The notes under the pieces: model-generated
What the model saw: only the letters and a program-made list of their open reading frames with translations
The model's database searches: none
Told to the model about the DNA's origin: nothing
Source: Trueperella abortisuis
GTDB lineage: Bacteria; Actinomycetota; Actinomycetes; Actinomycetales; Actinomycetaceae
DNA length: 64,000 bases
Direction of reading: 5' to 3'
Assembly: GCF_030811095.1 (NCBI RefSeq)
Contig: NZ_JAUSQL010000001.1
Span: 1,364,001 to 1,428,000, forward strand
Part shown: positions 17,298 to 25,313 of the stretch, one piece after another
Layout: each line of letters opens with the position of its first letter
Numbering within the stretch: position 1 is the stretch's first letter
Program-made: the position numbers and the translations under genes

Positions 17298-17880
17298 TTA
17301 AAGCCTCTTTCTTAGCCATGACCAGGTCATACGCTTCTTGCGCTGCGGCCACGTTCATTTCGCCGACACGCCCCGGGAAGCGCTGCGAGATCGCCTGCGC
17401 CACCGACTCCATCTTGTACAGCCCTGTCAGCGCCGCGGCGGCCCCGAGCAGGACGGCGTTGGGGACGGTGCGCCCGGTGTGCTTGCGCGCGATGTCTGCG
17501 GCCGGGATCGTCATGAAGTGCCCGGGCGGCATCGCGGCCTGGCGCTCGGCCAGGCCCAGCTCCGCGCTGCGCTTGGAGGAATTGATGAGGACGTAGCCCT
17601 GCGGGTTGAGCCCCGAGAAGACATCGATGATGCCCAGGAGCGTCGGGTCTTGCACGATAAGCAGATCCGGGTGAAGCACGGGTTCACGGGTGCGGATCTC
17701 CTCCTCACGGACCCGGCAATAGGAGACGACGGGTGCCCCGGTGCGCTCAGATCCGAAAGAAGGGAATGCCTGGGCGTGACGCCCTTCCGCGAACGCGGCC
17801 ATTGCCACGAGGTCGGAGGCGGTGACAACGCCTTGGCCGCCTCGTCCATGGATGCGAATTTCTACCATGACATACATCAT
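17290..17880 (-). CDS. porG: 2-oxoacid (pyruvate):ferredoxin oxidoreductase, gamma subunit
   Basis: 196-aa gamma subunit. EIRIHGRGGQGVVTASDLVA opens the family domain and AFPSFGSERTGAPV (residues about 38-51) is the CoA-contact signature. The ATG at 17880 is favoured because GGAGGG ends 5 nt upstream; an internal ATG at 17868 (MVEIRIHG) is the alternative. This is the first gene of the por operon. Its Shine-Dalgarno lies in the 3' arm of a 7-bp stem-loop, which may throttle translation of the whole operon. Confidence 0.9.
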   Translation of the reverse strand: MMYVMVEIRIHGRGGQGVVTASDLVAMAAFAEGRHAQAFPSFGSERTGAPVVSYCRVREEEIRTREPVLHPDLLIVQDPTLLGIIDVFSGLNPQGYVLINSSKRSAELGLAERQAAMPPGHFMTIPAADIARKHTGRTVPNAVLLGAAAALTGLYKMESVAQAISQRFPGRVGEMNVAAAQEAYDLVMAKKEALNA

Positions 17881-17884
17881 AGTT

Positions 17885-17903
17885 GCCCTCCGGTAAGGAG
17901 GGC
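17885..17903 (-). promoter_or_regulatory. Stem-loop that sequesters the porG Shine-Dalgarno
   Basis: On the minus strand GCCCTCC-TTACC-GGAGGGC forms a perfect 7-bp, mostly G:C stem; GGAGGG in its 3' arm is the porG ribosome site, followed by AACT and the ATG. Such a hairpin would hide the site unless opened. There is no T-run, so it is not an obvious terminator. The remaining sequence to 17989 shows an AT-richer stretch that may hold the promoter but no firm boxes. Confidence 0.5.
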
Positions 17904-17989
17904 CCCGGCATTAGGTAAGACTTGTGTTGGCTAATTTCTAGCGGCGCGGAAACGCCGGCCACGCTCACGTCAATAAGGACCTTCGTCCC

Positions 17990-18859
17990 CTATTGTGCGG
18001 ATCCTGGGCCGGGTCGCCCCGCGCGCTGAACCAGTGCGCTCGCATACAGGCACAGAGAACTCGCCACCCCGGCGTTGAGCGACTCCGCCAATCCCCACAT
18101 CGGTATGCCAACCCGGTGGTCGGCTAGCCGCAGCTGAGCGGGCGTAAAGCCGTGAGCCTCGTTGCCCACCAGCCACATCGTCGGCGCTGCGAGGTCTGGG
18201 ACCTGTGACCCGGGCGTCACCGGCCGGGGATTATCCTCCGGGCGCGCCATGAGGTCCGCCAGATCCCACTGTCCCCTCCCGTCGGCGCACAGCACCTGGA
18301 TACCGGCTGCTCGCACTATAGCAACGGCATCCTCCACACCCATCGATAGGATCGGCAGGTGGAAGACCGAACCGGCCGAGGACCGGATCACCTTCGGGTT
18401 ATACACCTCCACCGAGCCCGGGCCAAGGAGCACGGCGTCGGCGCCCGCGGCGTCGGCACTTCGGATGATGGTGCCGAGATTGCCCGGGTCCGCGGACTCC
18501 ACCAGGCACACCAGCAAGCGAGGTCCTCCCGCCAGCACCCGCTCAAGGGAGGGCTGGCGCGGCGCCTCGGCGACCGCCAGCCATCCCTGCGCCGCAGTCG
18601 ACAGCCGCGCGAAGTCGGAATCGGAAAGGACGTGCGTGTAAGGATCCACCCGCCCGGCGAGCTCGTCGAGGTCGGGGTGGCGGCTAAGGCCCTCCTCGGT
18701 GACGTAGAGGTCGCGTACAAGCTCCGGGCGGGCGAGCAACTCCCGAACGGCCTGCGGGCCCTCCACGAGGATCTGCCCGTAACGCTCCCGGTTCCTGCGC
18801 GAGTGCAGGCCTGCCGCCTTCTTCGCCTGACCCGTCAGGCCCGCCTTCGCGCGCGGCAC
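17990..18859 (-). CDS. SpoU/TrmH-family RNA 2'-O-ribose methyltransferase
   Basis: 289-aa SPOUT methyltransferase. An N-terminal substrate-binding domain (LVEGPQAVRELL, residues about 31-42) precedes the catalytic SPOUT knot with LVESADPGNLGTIIRSADAAG (residues about 118-138, motif 1 Asn/Arg), MWLVGNEAHGF and the motif-3 AESLNAGVASSLCLY. Probably a 23S rRNA ribose methylase; the site cannot be assigned. GTG directly follows the preceding stop (TAG-GTG). Location after infC-rpmI-rplT is typical for actinobacteria, here with one extra gene inserted between. Confidence 0.9.
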   Translation of the reverse strand: MPRAKAGLTGQAKKAAGLHSRRNRERYGQILVEGPQAVRELLARPELVRDLYVTEEGLSRHPDLDELAGRVDPYTHVLSDSDFARLSTAAQGWLAVAEAPRQPSLERVLAGGPRLLVCLVESADPGNLGTIIRSADAAGADAVLLGPGSVEVYNPKVIRSSAGSVFHLPILSMGVEDAVAIVRAAGIQVLCADGRGQWDLADLMARPEDNPRPVTPGSQVPDLAAPTMWLVGNEAHGFTPAQLRLADHRVGIPMWGLAESLNAGVASSLCLYASALVQRAGRPGPGSAQ

Positions 18860-19414
18860 CTAGGAGTTCCTCACCGCTGCGTAGCGTGGGGCGTTGAGAT
18901 CCTTCTCCGAGATCATCGCGCGATCGTCGACGTCCACGGGGATGGGCCAGTCGATGCCCAGCTCCGGATCGAGCGGGGCGAGCGCCGCGCCCGGCATCCC
19001 CGCCGTCCACTCTCGGTCAAAGAAGTACAGGTACTCCGTGGCGTCCTCGAGGGCCTGGAAGCCGTTGCACACGCCCTGCGGGACCAACACCATCGTGCCC
19101 GGCGTAATCTCCACCGTCACAACCTGCCCGCGCGTGGCCGAACCCTCGCGGATGTCGACGTAGGCGCCGAAGACGCGCCCGGAGACGACGGTGACGAGCT
19201 TCGTCATCGCCTCTGCGTGCAGGCCGCGCACGGCTCCGCGATGGGTGAGGGTGTTGTTTGCCTGTGCGAAAGAGCTGACAAGCCCGTGTTCCACCAGCCA
19301 CGACCTGCGCACGAGCTCCCGGATGGTCCCGCGCTCGTCCGTGACCTGCTTCGGTGTGATGACGATCAGGCCCTCAATCGAGGTCGTTTGCATGCTAGGT
19401 TCAATAATCTCCAC
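18860..19414 (-). CDS. dTDP-4-dehydrorhamnose 3,5-epimerase (RmlC)-like cupin
   Basis: 184 aa from a GTG at 19414. The RmlC fold is visible in DERGTIRELVRRSW, FAQANNTLTHRGAVRGLHAE, KLVTVVSGRVFGAYVDIR and LVPQGVCNGFQAL. The catalytic base His of the RGLH motif is kept, but the usual AHGF is NGF, so the second conserved His is Asn. An upstream ATG (19438) is possible, but GGAGG lies 4 nt before the GTG, inside that stretch. No rmlA/B/D genes are near. It could act on another nucleotide sugar or be a 3-epimerase. Confidence 0.78.
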   Translation of the reverse strand: MEIIEPSMQTTSIEGLIVITPKQVTDERGTIRELVRRSWLVEHGLVSSFAQANNTLTHRGAVRGLHAEAMTKLVTVVSGRVFGAYVDIREGSATRGQVVTVEITPGTMVLVPQGVCNGFQALEDATEYLYFFDREWTAGMPGAALAPLDPELGIDWPIPVDVDDRAMISEKDLNAPRYAAVRNS

Positions 19415-19464
19415 GATTCCTCCGTTTTTATCACCCATGTTACCAGCGCCGCTATAGCCAAAGC

Positions 19465-19497
19465 GTGGCGGGCCCCGAGGAACTCGGGGCCCGCCAC
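19465..19497 (-). terminator. Terminator after rplT
   Basis: Perfect 15-bp G:C-rich stem (19465-19479 with 19483-19497) and a 3-nt loop, 10 bp downstream of the rplT stop, followed on the minus strand by GCTTTGG. It separates the infC operon from the RmlC-like gene, which therefore needs its own promoter; TATAGC just beyond is a candidate -10. Confidence 0.75.
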
Positions 19498-19507
19498 AGT
19501 CGAAATA

Positions 19508-19891
19508 CTACTTGTTCGCCGGAGCGTTCACGTCCGCCGGGAGGGCGGCCTTGGCGGCGTCGACGAGCGCCTTGAAGGCGGCCGGGTCGTTGACCGCGAG
19601 CTCGGCGAGCATGCGGCGATCAACCTCGATGCCCGCCAGCGACAGGCCCTGCATGAAGCGAGAGTAAACCATGCCCTCAGCGCGGCACGCAGCGTTGATA
19701 CGCTGGATCCACAGCTTACGGAACTCGTTCTTGCGCACCTTGCGGTCACGGTAGTTGTATACGAACGAGTGAGTGACCTGCTCCTTGGCCTTGCGGTACA
19801 GGCGCGAGCGCTGGCCGCGGTAGCCCTTGGCACGATCGAGGGTGGTACGACGGGACTTCTTGGAGTTCAGTGCATTCTTTACGCGAGCCAT
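19508..19891 (-). CDS. rplT: 50S ribosomal protein L20
   Basis: 127-aa L20, a basic protein needed early in 50S assembly and a repressor of its own operon in several bacteria. The start [20 protein letters not shown], the central [20 protein letters not shown] and the C-terminal [19 protein letters not shown] are family hallmarks. Third in infC-rpmI-rplT, 10 bp after rpmI, followed by a strong terminator. The C-terminal tail with APANK is somewhat longer than in E. coli. Confidence 0.98.
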   Translation of the reverse strand: MARVKNALNSKKSRRTTLDRAKGYRGQRSRLYRKAKEQVTHSFVYNYRDRKVRKNEFRKLWIQRINAACRAEGMVYSRFMQGLSLAGIEVDRRMLAELAVNDPAAFKALVDAAKAALPADVNAPANK

Positions 19892-19901
19892 CTTCTACTC
19901 C

Positions 19902-20096
19902 TTACATGCCAAGAAGGCGCTTGGTGGGCTTGACGTCGGCCTGAGCAACCGGCTGATCCGAGGACAGGCGGCGGGTGCGACGCGAGGACTTGTGCTCGAG
20001 GAGGTGGCGCTTGCCAGCCTGCTCGCGCATGAGCTTGCCGCTACCGCTGACGCGGAAGCGCTTCTTGGCACCCGAGTGGGTCTTCATCTTAGGCAT
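19902..20096 (-). CDS. rpmI: 50S ribosomal protein L35
   Basis: 64-aa L35: [22 protein letters not shown] and the Arg-rich [15 protein letters not shown] are diagnostic. A GTTAAGAAAGAACACGAATA leader precedes the ATG, with AAGAAAG as ribosome site. It is 19 bp after infC and 10 bp before rplT. Confidence 0.98.
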   Translation of the reverse strand: MPKMKTHSGAKKRFRVSGSGKLMREQAGKRHLLEHKSSRRTRRLSSDQPVAQADVKPTKRLLGM

Positions 20097-20115
20097 TATT
20101 CGTGTTCTTTCTTAA

Positions 20116-20748
20116 CTAGTTCGCTGCCGTCTCAGCTTGCTCGTCGGAGGCGGCATCCTGCTTGGCGCGGCGCGAATCGGCTCGACGAGCTGCGCGCTCC
20201 GCCTCACGCCTGCGGCGCTGGTCGGACTTTGCCTGCGACTTGCGGCGAATAGGAGCAAGCACCATCACCATGTTGCGACCGTCGACGCGAGGGGCAGACT
20301 CCACGGTGGAGTTTTCCTCAGTGTCGTTCGCAATTCGCTGCATGAGGCGCACACCCATTTCCGGACGTAACTGCTCGCGGCCCTTGAAACGAAGCTGGAT
20401 CTTGACCTTGTCTCCTCCATCAAGGAATCTCTTGATGGCCGAGACCTTCGTGTCGTAATCGTGCGTATCGATCTTCAGGCTCAGGCGAATCTCCTTGAGT
20501 TGGGTATTGGCCTGATTACGGCGAGCTTCGCGCTTCTTCTGCGTAGCTTCGTACTTGAACTTGCCATAGTCCATCAGCTTGGCGACTGGCGGATTGGCAT
20601 TGGGCGCCACCTCAACAAGATCGAGATTAGCTTCCTGGGCGAGGCGCAGGGCATCCTTGACGCGAACGACGCCGACCTGTTCACCGCCCGGCCCAACTAG
20701 GCGCACCTCGGAAACGGTAATTCGATCGTTGATTCTTGGCTCGTTGAT
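20116..20748 (-). CDS. infC: Translation initiation factor IF-3, starting at an ATC codon
   Basis: 210 aa if started at ATC 20748 ([19 protein letters not shown]). AGAGGA lies 6 nt before this ATC, and IF-3 genes classically use AUU/AUC/AUA starts, which IF-3 itself discriminates against, giving autoregulation. No ATG or GTG is available nearby; the only conventional alternative is a TTG ten codons upstream (20778) without a ribosome site. The N-domain, the linker ([19 protein letters not shown]) and the C-domain ([17 protein letters not shown]) are intact. The C-terminus has a charged Arg/Ala/Glu extension beyond the E. coli length. Confidence 0.93.
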   Translation of the reverse strand: MNEPRINDRITVSEVRLVGPGGEQVGVVRVKDALRLAQEANLDLVEVAPNANPPVAKLMDYGKFKYEATQKKREARRNQANTQLKEIRLSLKIDTHDYDTKVSAIKRFLDGGDKVKIQLRFKGREQLRPEMGVRLMQRIANDTEENSTVESAPRVDGRNMVMVLAPIRRKSQAKSDQRRRREAERAARRADSRRAKQDAASDEQAETAAN

Positions 20749-20938
20749 GACGGTTCCTCTTCTTACTTCGACGTGCAATGCGCACGGAGCATCCCGAGGA
20801 AAGAGGGGCGCGAGCCCGCCTTCACCAAAACCCGGCTCCCTTCATTCGGGAACTCAAGGTGGGATTTCTCCGCTTGCATCCCGGCATTCGCCGGTGGTGG
20901 TCGCCTAGAAGTGTATCAGCCGAGCCGCAAGGTCACCA
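20749..20938 (-). promoter_or_regulatory. infC operon promoter and structured leader of about 155 nt
   Basis: TACACT (minus strand, 20915-20910) with TGGTGA (20938-20933) 17 nt upstream is the best promoter; the -35 match is weak. Transcription from near 20903 would give a long leader containing CCGGC-GAAT-GCCGG (20894-20881) and several other G:C blocks before the AGAGGA site. Leaders that bind L20 or terminate early are known for this operon in other phyla; whether this one does is unknown. Confidence 0.4.
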
Positions 20939-20974
20939 TATTTGTTCCCGCCCAACGCCCGTGAGCTTGCCCAC

Positions 20975-21700
20975 CTAGGCCCCGGCGTAGAACGGCCTGA
21001 TCTCCACGACGTCCAGGCGCGACTTGACGTATTCGTCGCTAGCCATCGCCGCGGCGACTCTGTTGGCGATGGTGACCACCTTGTCTCGGTCCACGGGAGG
21101 GATGAGGTACAGCACGACGACGGCCGCCCCATTGGCTCCGGGCTGAATTCCGATCTTCTCCAGGCCGGGTAGATAGCCGTCAATGCCGAGCGTGATCCTC
21201 CGAACGATGAGCGGATCGTCCCACGGCGCCACCCACGGAGTGGACGTGGCAAGCGCGGCGGTTGCGCTGCGCCCGAGCCAGGTCTGCTTCTTACCGGGAT
21301 CCAGCACGAGCACGCCGTCGGCCCGTTGCAGGGCCGCCGCGGCCACCTTCGACACCTCGACCGGGACGGGACGGGCCCGATCGTTCCACTCCCGCAGCGC
21401 GCCCGCCGAGGAGAAGATCGCTAGCGCCCGGCGTCCGCCGGGAAAGTCCACCCGCACAAGGTCCTCGTCGCGACACTCTAGCGGGTCGGTGGGAGCAGGC
21501 TCGTGCGGCGCGAGCCCGCCGCCTGTCATGCCGGGGTGGGCGTGCGGCAGGACGGGTACTATCACGCGGCCAAGCGCGGCAACGATCGCCTCCACGCGGG
21601 CGTGCTCGGGCTGGGCGTAGGCCGCGGCGAGCTCGGCGGTGATCGAGCCGTCGTCGTCGGCGAAGGGATTGGGCTTGAGAATCCGAGTAAGGTCGGCCAT
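20975..21700 (-). CDS. SseB family protein
   Basis: 241-aa protein with the SseB N-terminal-domain pattern: DEDLVRVDFPGGRRALAIFSS (about residues 78-98), then ALREWNDRARPVPVEVSKVAAAAL and the DGVLVLDPG strand. The C-terminal half resembles the SseB C-terminal domain (VVVLYLIPPVDRDKV). The function of this family in actinobacteria is not established; the name comes from an E. coli protein linked to serine sensitivity. It starts immediately after priA's stop, as the last gene of the his operon. Confidence 0.75.
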   Translation of the reverse strand: MADLTRILKPNPFADDDGSITAELAAAYAQPEHARVEAIVAALGRVIVPVLPHAHPGMTGGGLAPHEPAPTDPLECRDEDLVRVDFPGGRRALAIFSSAGALREWNDRARPVPVEVSKVAAAALQRADGVLVLDPGKKQTWLGRSATAALATSTPWVAPWDDPLIVRRITLGIDGYLPGLEKIGIQPGANGAAVVVLYLIPPVDRDKVVTIANRVAAAMASDEYVKSRLDVVEIRPFYAGA

Positions 21701-22432
21701 CTAGCGCTCGCCCGCGATCTGCAGGGCCTGGGGCAGGGTGAAGGCGCCGGCGTAGAGCGCCTTGCCAACGATCGCGCCCTCCACGCCAAGCTCGGTCAGC
21801 TCGCGTAGCGCCCCGATGTCCTCCAGGCTGGATACCCCGCCGGAGGCGACGACCGGGCGGTCCGTTGCCTGACACACCTTGCGTAGCAACTCGAGGTTTG
21901 GGCCCTCGAGCATGCCGTCACGGGTGACGTCGGTGACGACGTAGCGGGCGCAACCGTCGTCGTTGAGGCGGGCCAGGACTTCCCACAGGTTGCCGCCATC
22001 TCGGGTCCAGCCGCGCGCCGAGAGCACGTCACCGCGCACGTCCAGCCCCACCGCCACCCGGTCGCCGTACTCGGCGATCGCGCGCCGCGTCCACTGCGGA
22101 TCCTCCAACGCTGCCGTACCGAGGTTGACGCGGGTGGCGCCCGCCTCGATGGCGCGAGCGAGCGAGACATCGTCACGGATGCCACCCGAGAGCTCGATCT
22201 TCACGTCCCGCTGCTCGGCCACGATCCGCGCCAGCAATTCGTGGTTCGAACCGCGCCCGAAGGCGGCGTCAAGGTCAACAAGATGAATCCACTGCGCGCC
22301 CTGCTCGACGAAGAGGGCCACGGCCTCGGCCGGGTCTCCGTATTCCTGCTCGGTTCCGGCCTTGCCCTGGTTGAGGCGGACGGCTCTGCCGTTGACGACG
22401 TCGACGGCGGGAAGAAGTTCAAGTTCAGACAT
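21701..22432 (-). CDS. priA: PriA: phosphoribosyl isomerase A (HisA/TrpF-type)
   Basis: 243-aa TIM-barrel isomerase. In actinobacteria lacking trpF this enzyme acts in both histidine (ProFAR isomerase) and tryptophan (PRA isomerase) synthesis. [18 protein letters not shown] carries the catalytic Asp, LSGGIRDD and [12 protein letters not shown] bind the phosphates, and [14 protein letters not shown] holds the second catalytic Asp. It overlaps hisH by 8 bp. Whether it keeps TrpF activity depends on whether trpF exists elsewhere, which this window cannot show; plain hisA is the alternative name. Confidence 0.92.
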   Translation of the reverse strand: MSELELLPAVDVVNGRAVRLNQGKAGTEQEYGDPAEAVALFVEQGAQWIHLVDLDAAFGRGSNHELLARIVAEQRDVKIELSGGIRDDVSLARAIEAGATRVNLGTAALEDPQWTRRAIAEYGDRVAVGLDVRGDVLSARGWTRDGGNLWEVLARLNDDGCARYVVTDVTRDGMLEGPNLELLRKVCQATDRPVVASGGVSSLEDIGALRELTELGVEGAIVGKALYAGAFTLPQALQIAGER

Positions 22433-23060
22433 GGCTGCCTTTCACGGTATCGAGCCAGTTGCGCAGGAGGCGCAACCCGGCGTCGGCGGACTTTTCGGGA
22501 TGGAATTGGGTGGCTGTCAGCGGCCCGTTCTCGACTGCGGCGACGAAACGCGCGCCGTGCTCTGCGAACGTGACGAGCGGCGGGGCGAAGCGCCCGCCCG
22601 CGAGCTCTGCGGCCGGGTCCGACATGACCGCGTAGGAGTGGACAAAGTAGAAGCGCTCGTTCTCGATTCCCCGGAAGAGGGCCGAGCCTGCCGGCACGTC
22701 CACGGCCGACCAGCCCATGTGCGGGACGATTGGCGCCGGGAGCAGGTCGACGCTTCCGGGCCACTGCCCGAGTCCCGCGGCACCACCGTGTTCGGTGGAG
22801 CGGTCGAACATGATCTGCAGCCCCACGCAGATGCCGAGGACCGCACGCCCGCCGGCGAGCCTGCGACCGATGATACGATCGGCGCCCACCGCCCTGACCG
22901 TGTCCATGACGGCGGCCATCGCGCCGACGCCGGGCACCACGAGGCCGTCGGCGGCCTCGAGCCTCGCCGGATCGGTGGTTAGTTCCACCCGTGCACCGAC
23001 CTTCTCCAGGGCTCGCACCACCGAACGCACGTTGCCGCCCGTGTCTAGAACCGCGATCAT
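22425..23060 (-). CDS. hisH: Imidazole glycerol phosphate synthase, glutaminase subunit
   Basis: 211-aa class-I glutamine amidotransferase supplying ammonia to HisF. Catalytic Cys is in [12 protein letters not shown], and the His/Glu pair is in [38 protein letters not shown] is a normal N-terminus. The ATG overlaps the end of the preceding hypothetical gene by 4 bp. The partner hisF is not in this window; the operon continues instead with priA and sseB. Confidence 0.95.
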   Translation of the reverse strand: MIAVLDTGGNVRSVVRALEKVGARVELTTDPARLEAADGLVVPGVGAMAAVMDTVRAVGADRIIGRRLAGGRAVLGICVGLQIMFDRSTEHGGAAGLGQWPGSVDLLPAPIVPHMGWSAVDVPAGSALFRGIENERFYFVHSYAVMSDPAAELAGGRFAPPLVTFAEHGARFVAAVENGPLTATQFHPEKSADAGLRLLRNWLDTVKGSHV

Positions 23061-23623
23061 CGTGTGCCCTCGCCGTCGCTCGCCTCGCCACCCGAGGCCT
23101 CGTCCGCGGAGTTGTTACCGCCGCCGAGGATACGTTCGACGTCGGACAGGCTGAGATCCATCGAAGAGATCGCCTCCCCCACGGCTCCGTTGATCACGAG
23201 GTCTTCCACCTTCGGATCGAGGGTGTTAAGCAGGATCCCCGCTTGAACCTCCTCGCCGCGCAATCCGCCAAGGTAGCGAACGCCGGTCACCATGCCGGAC
23301 AGGCCGGACTCGGAGCCGACGTCGTCGCCCAGCTCGGCCGTCAGTAGCACGACGCCGTAGGAAGACAGCGCCGACAGCGGGCCGGCGAGGTTGTCCGGGT
23401 CATCCGCAGGGTTTGCCGGCTCGTCCTGCGCCGGCTCGGGTTCACCGCCGAGTAGCTCGGCGATGTCCCAGTCGGTGAAGGTCGGCGCGGCGACGTCGTG
23501 GACCACGCACACGCCGGACTTCGTGGCGACCACCTTGGCTTCCAGGCCGCGCAGGCGTAGCACGCCGGCCACGAGCTCGGGCTGGCTAAATGGGGTCAGG
23601 ACAACGAATCGACGCGAACTCAC
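23057..23623 (-). CDS. Hypothetical protein embedded in the his operon
   Basis: 188 aa, GTG start overlapping the hisB stop by 4 bp and ending in a 4-bp overlap with hisH. I recognise no catalytic motif. The N-terminal 40 residues look like a small alpha/beta unit ([20 protein letters not shown]). An acidic Pro/Glu/Asp linker follows at about 60-80, then a second folded part ([30 protein letters not shown]), and a Gly/Ser/Glu-rich tail. Tight coupling with hisB and hisH suggests a role in histidine synthesis or its control, but this is only inferred from position. Confidence 0.72.
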   Translation of the reverse strand: MSSRRFVVLTPFSQPELVAGVLRLRGLEAKVVATKSGVCVVHDVAAPTFTDWDIAELLGGEPEPAQDEPANPADDPDNLAGPLSALSSYGVVLLTAELGDDVGSESGLSGMVTGVRYLGGLRGEEVQAGILLNTLDPKVEDLVINGAVGEAISSMDLSLSDVERILGGGNNSADEASGGEASDGEGTR

Positions 23624-24219
23624 AGCGCCCCCTTGGTGGAGGGCACGCCGGTGACGCGCGAGTCAGGTTCGACGGCGGCGCGAAGCGCCCGGGCGAGCGC
23701 CTTAAACTGGGCCTCCACGATGTGGTGAGGATCGCGGCCGTAGAGTAGCTCGACATGCAGGCAGATGCCGGCATTCATCGCGAAGGACTCGAAGACGTGG
23801 CGGGTCATCGATCCGGTGAAGTGACCGCCAATGAGGTGATATTCCTGGCCGGCGGGCTCGCCGCGGTGGACAACGTAGGGCCGGCCCGACACGTCAACGA
23901 CCGCGCGGGCGAGGGCCTCGTCGAGCGGGACCACGGCGTCGCCGAAGCGGGCGATCCCGCGTTTGTCCCCGAGCGCCTGGCGCAGCGCCTGGCCGAGGCA
24001 GATCGCGGTGTCCTCCACGGTGTGGTGCACGTCGACCTCGGTATCGCCGCGGGCTTCGACGGTGATGTCGATGAGTGAGTGCTTGGACAGTGCGGTGAGC
24101 ATGTGGTCGTAGAACGGCACGCCCGTGTCGATGTGGGACGTGCCCGTCCCGTCCAGGTTGATCTCCACCCGGATCGACGATTCCGAGGTGGTGCGCTCCA
24201 CCTTTGCTACGCGCATCAT
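23620..24219 (-). CDS. hisB: Imidazoleglycerol-phosphate dehydratase
   Basis: 199-aa Mn-dependent dehydratase (monofunctional, no phosphatase domain). Two internal repeats are seen, each with a metal-binding His cluster: [11 protein letters not shown] and the later [17 protein letters not shown], plus GVPFYDHML. The first of two adjacent ATGs (24219) overlaps the hisC stop (ATGA); the frame extends upstream but inside hisC. Third in the his operon. Confidence 0.96.
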   Translation of the reverse strand: MMRVAKVERTTSESSIRVEINLDGTGTSHIDTGVPFYDHMLTALSKHSLIDITVEARGDTEVDVHHTVEDTAICLGQALRQALGDKRGIARFGDAVVPLDEALARAVVDVSGRPYVVHRGEPAGQEYHLIGGHFTGSMTRHVFESFAMNAGICLHVELLYGRDPHHIVEAQFKALARALRAAVEPDSRVTGVPSTKGAL

Positions 24220-25313
24220 CGTGCCTCCTTCAGTGCGTTGATAAAAGCCGTGTTTTCCTCCGGGCGTCCGATCGTCACGCGCAGCCAGCCCTTGGGGCCA
24301 ACCTCGCGGATGAGCACGCCCCGGTCCACGAGGCGTTGCCACACGGCGTGCCGGTCTTCGAAGGTACCAAACATGACGAAGTTCGCGTCCGAGTCCGCCA
24401 CGCGCAGGCCCATGTCGCGAAGCTCACCGGCGAGCCGATCGCGATCTGCCCGGATCTGGCCCACCTGTTCCATGAGCGAGTCGCGGTGGGCCAGCGCCGC
24501 CCGCGCCGCTGCCTGGCTGACGGCCGACAGGTGGTAGGGCAGGCGAACGATCCGCACCATATCTACGACCTGCCTGCTGGCAGCCATGTAGCCCAAGCGC
24601 AGGCCGGCGGCCCCGAAGGCCTTCGACATTGTCCGGGTGACCACCAGGTTCGGGTACTGCTCCAGAAGCTCGAGGGCGCTGGCCACCCCGTCGCGCCGGA
24701 ACTCCCCGTATGCCTCGTCCACGACGACGACGCTGGCCGCCCCGTCCGGGCCCGAGTCGGTGCTCGCATCGAGGATCGCGCGCAGGTCGGCTCGGTCTAG
24801 GGCCGTGCCCGTGGGGTTGTTGGGTGAGGCGAGGAGGATAACGGCGGGGCGGTGGGCAGCCAGCTCGGCGGGCACCGCGGCGATATCGATCTCGAAGTCT
24901 GGTCCGCGATCGACCGCGACGAAGCGGCCGTAGACGTTGCGGGTGTACTCGGGGTACATCGAGTAGGAGGGCGTGAAGGTCAGCACCGCCCGGCCCGGGC
25001 CGCCAAAGGCTGTCAGCAGCTGAGCCATGATTTCGTTCGATCCGTTCGCCGCCCACACCTGCGCCGGCGCCAGCCGCACGCCCGACTCGGCCGCCAGGTA
25101 GTCGGCCAGGTCCGCGCGAAGGGCAAGCGCTTCGCGGTCCGGGTAGCGGTTCAGGCCCGCGGCGGCCTCGGCCACGCGCGCGGCGATCTCCGCCACGACG
25201 TCGGGGGCCGGCGGGTAGGGGTTCTCGTTGGTGTTGAGCACCACCGGCAGGTCCATCTGTGGGGCGCCGTAGGGCTCCTCCCCCACGAACTCCGGACGAA
25301 GCGGGAGCCTCAT
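24216..25313 (-). CDS. hisC: Histidinol-phosphate aminotransferase
   Basis: 365-aa fold-type-I PLP aminotransferase transferring an amino group from glutamate to imidazole-acetol phosphate. [19 protein letters not shown] and the Schiff-base lysine in [17 protein letters not shown] are clear. It overlaps hisD and hisB by 4 bp each. A role on other aromatic acceptors is possible for the family, but the operon favours histidine. Confidence 0.95.
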   Translation of the reverse strand: MRLPLRPEFVGEEPYGAPQMDLPVVLNTNENPYPPAPDVVAEIAARVAEAAAGLNRYPDREALALRADLADYLAAESGVRLAPAQVWAANGSNEIMAQLLTAFGGPGRAVLTFTPSYSMYPEYTRNVYGRFVAVDRGPDFEIDIAAVPAELAAHRPAVILLASPNNPTGTALDRADLRAILDASTDSGPDGAASVVVVDEAYGEFRRDGVASALELLEQYPNLVVTRTMSKAFGAAGLRLGYMAASRQVVDMVRIVRLPYHLSAVSQAAARAALAHRDSLMEQVGQIRADRDRLAGELRDMGLRVADSDANFVMFGTFEDRHAVWQRLVDRGVLIREVGPKGWLRVTIGRPEENTAFINALKEAR

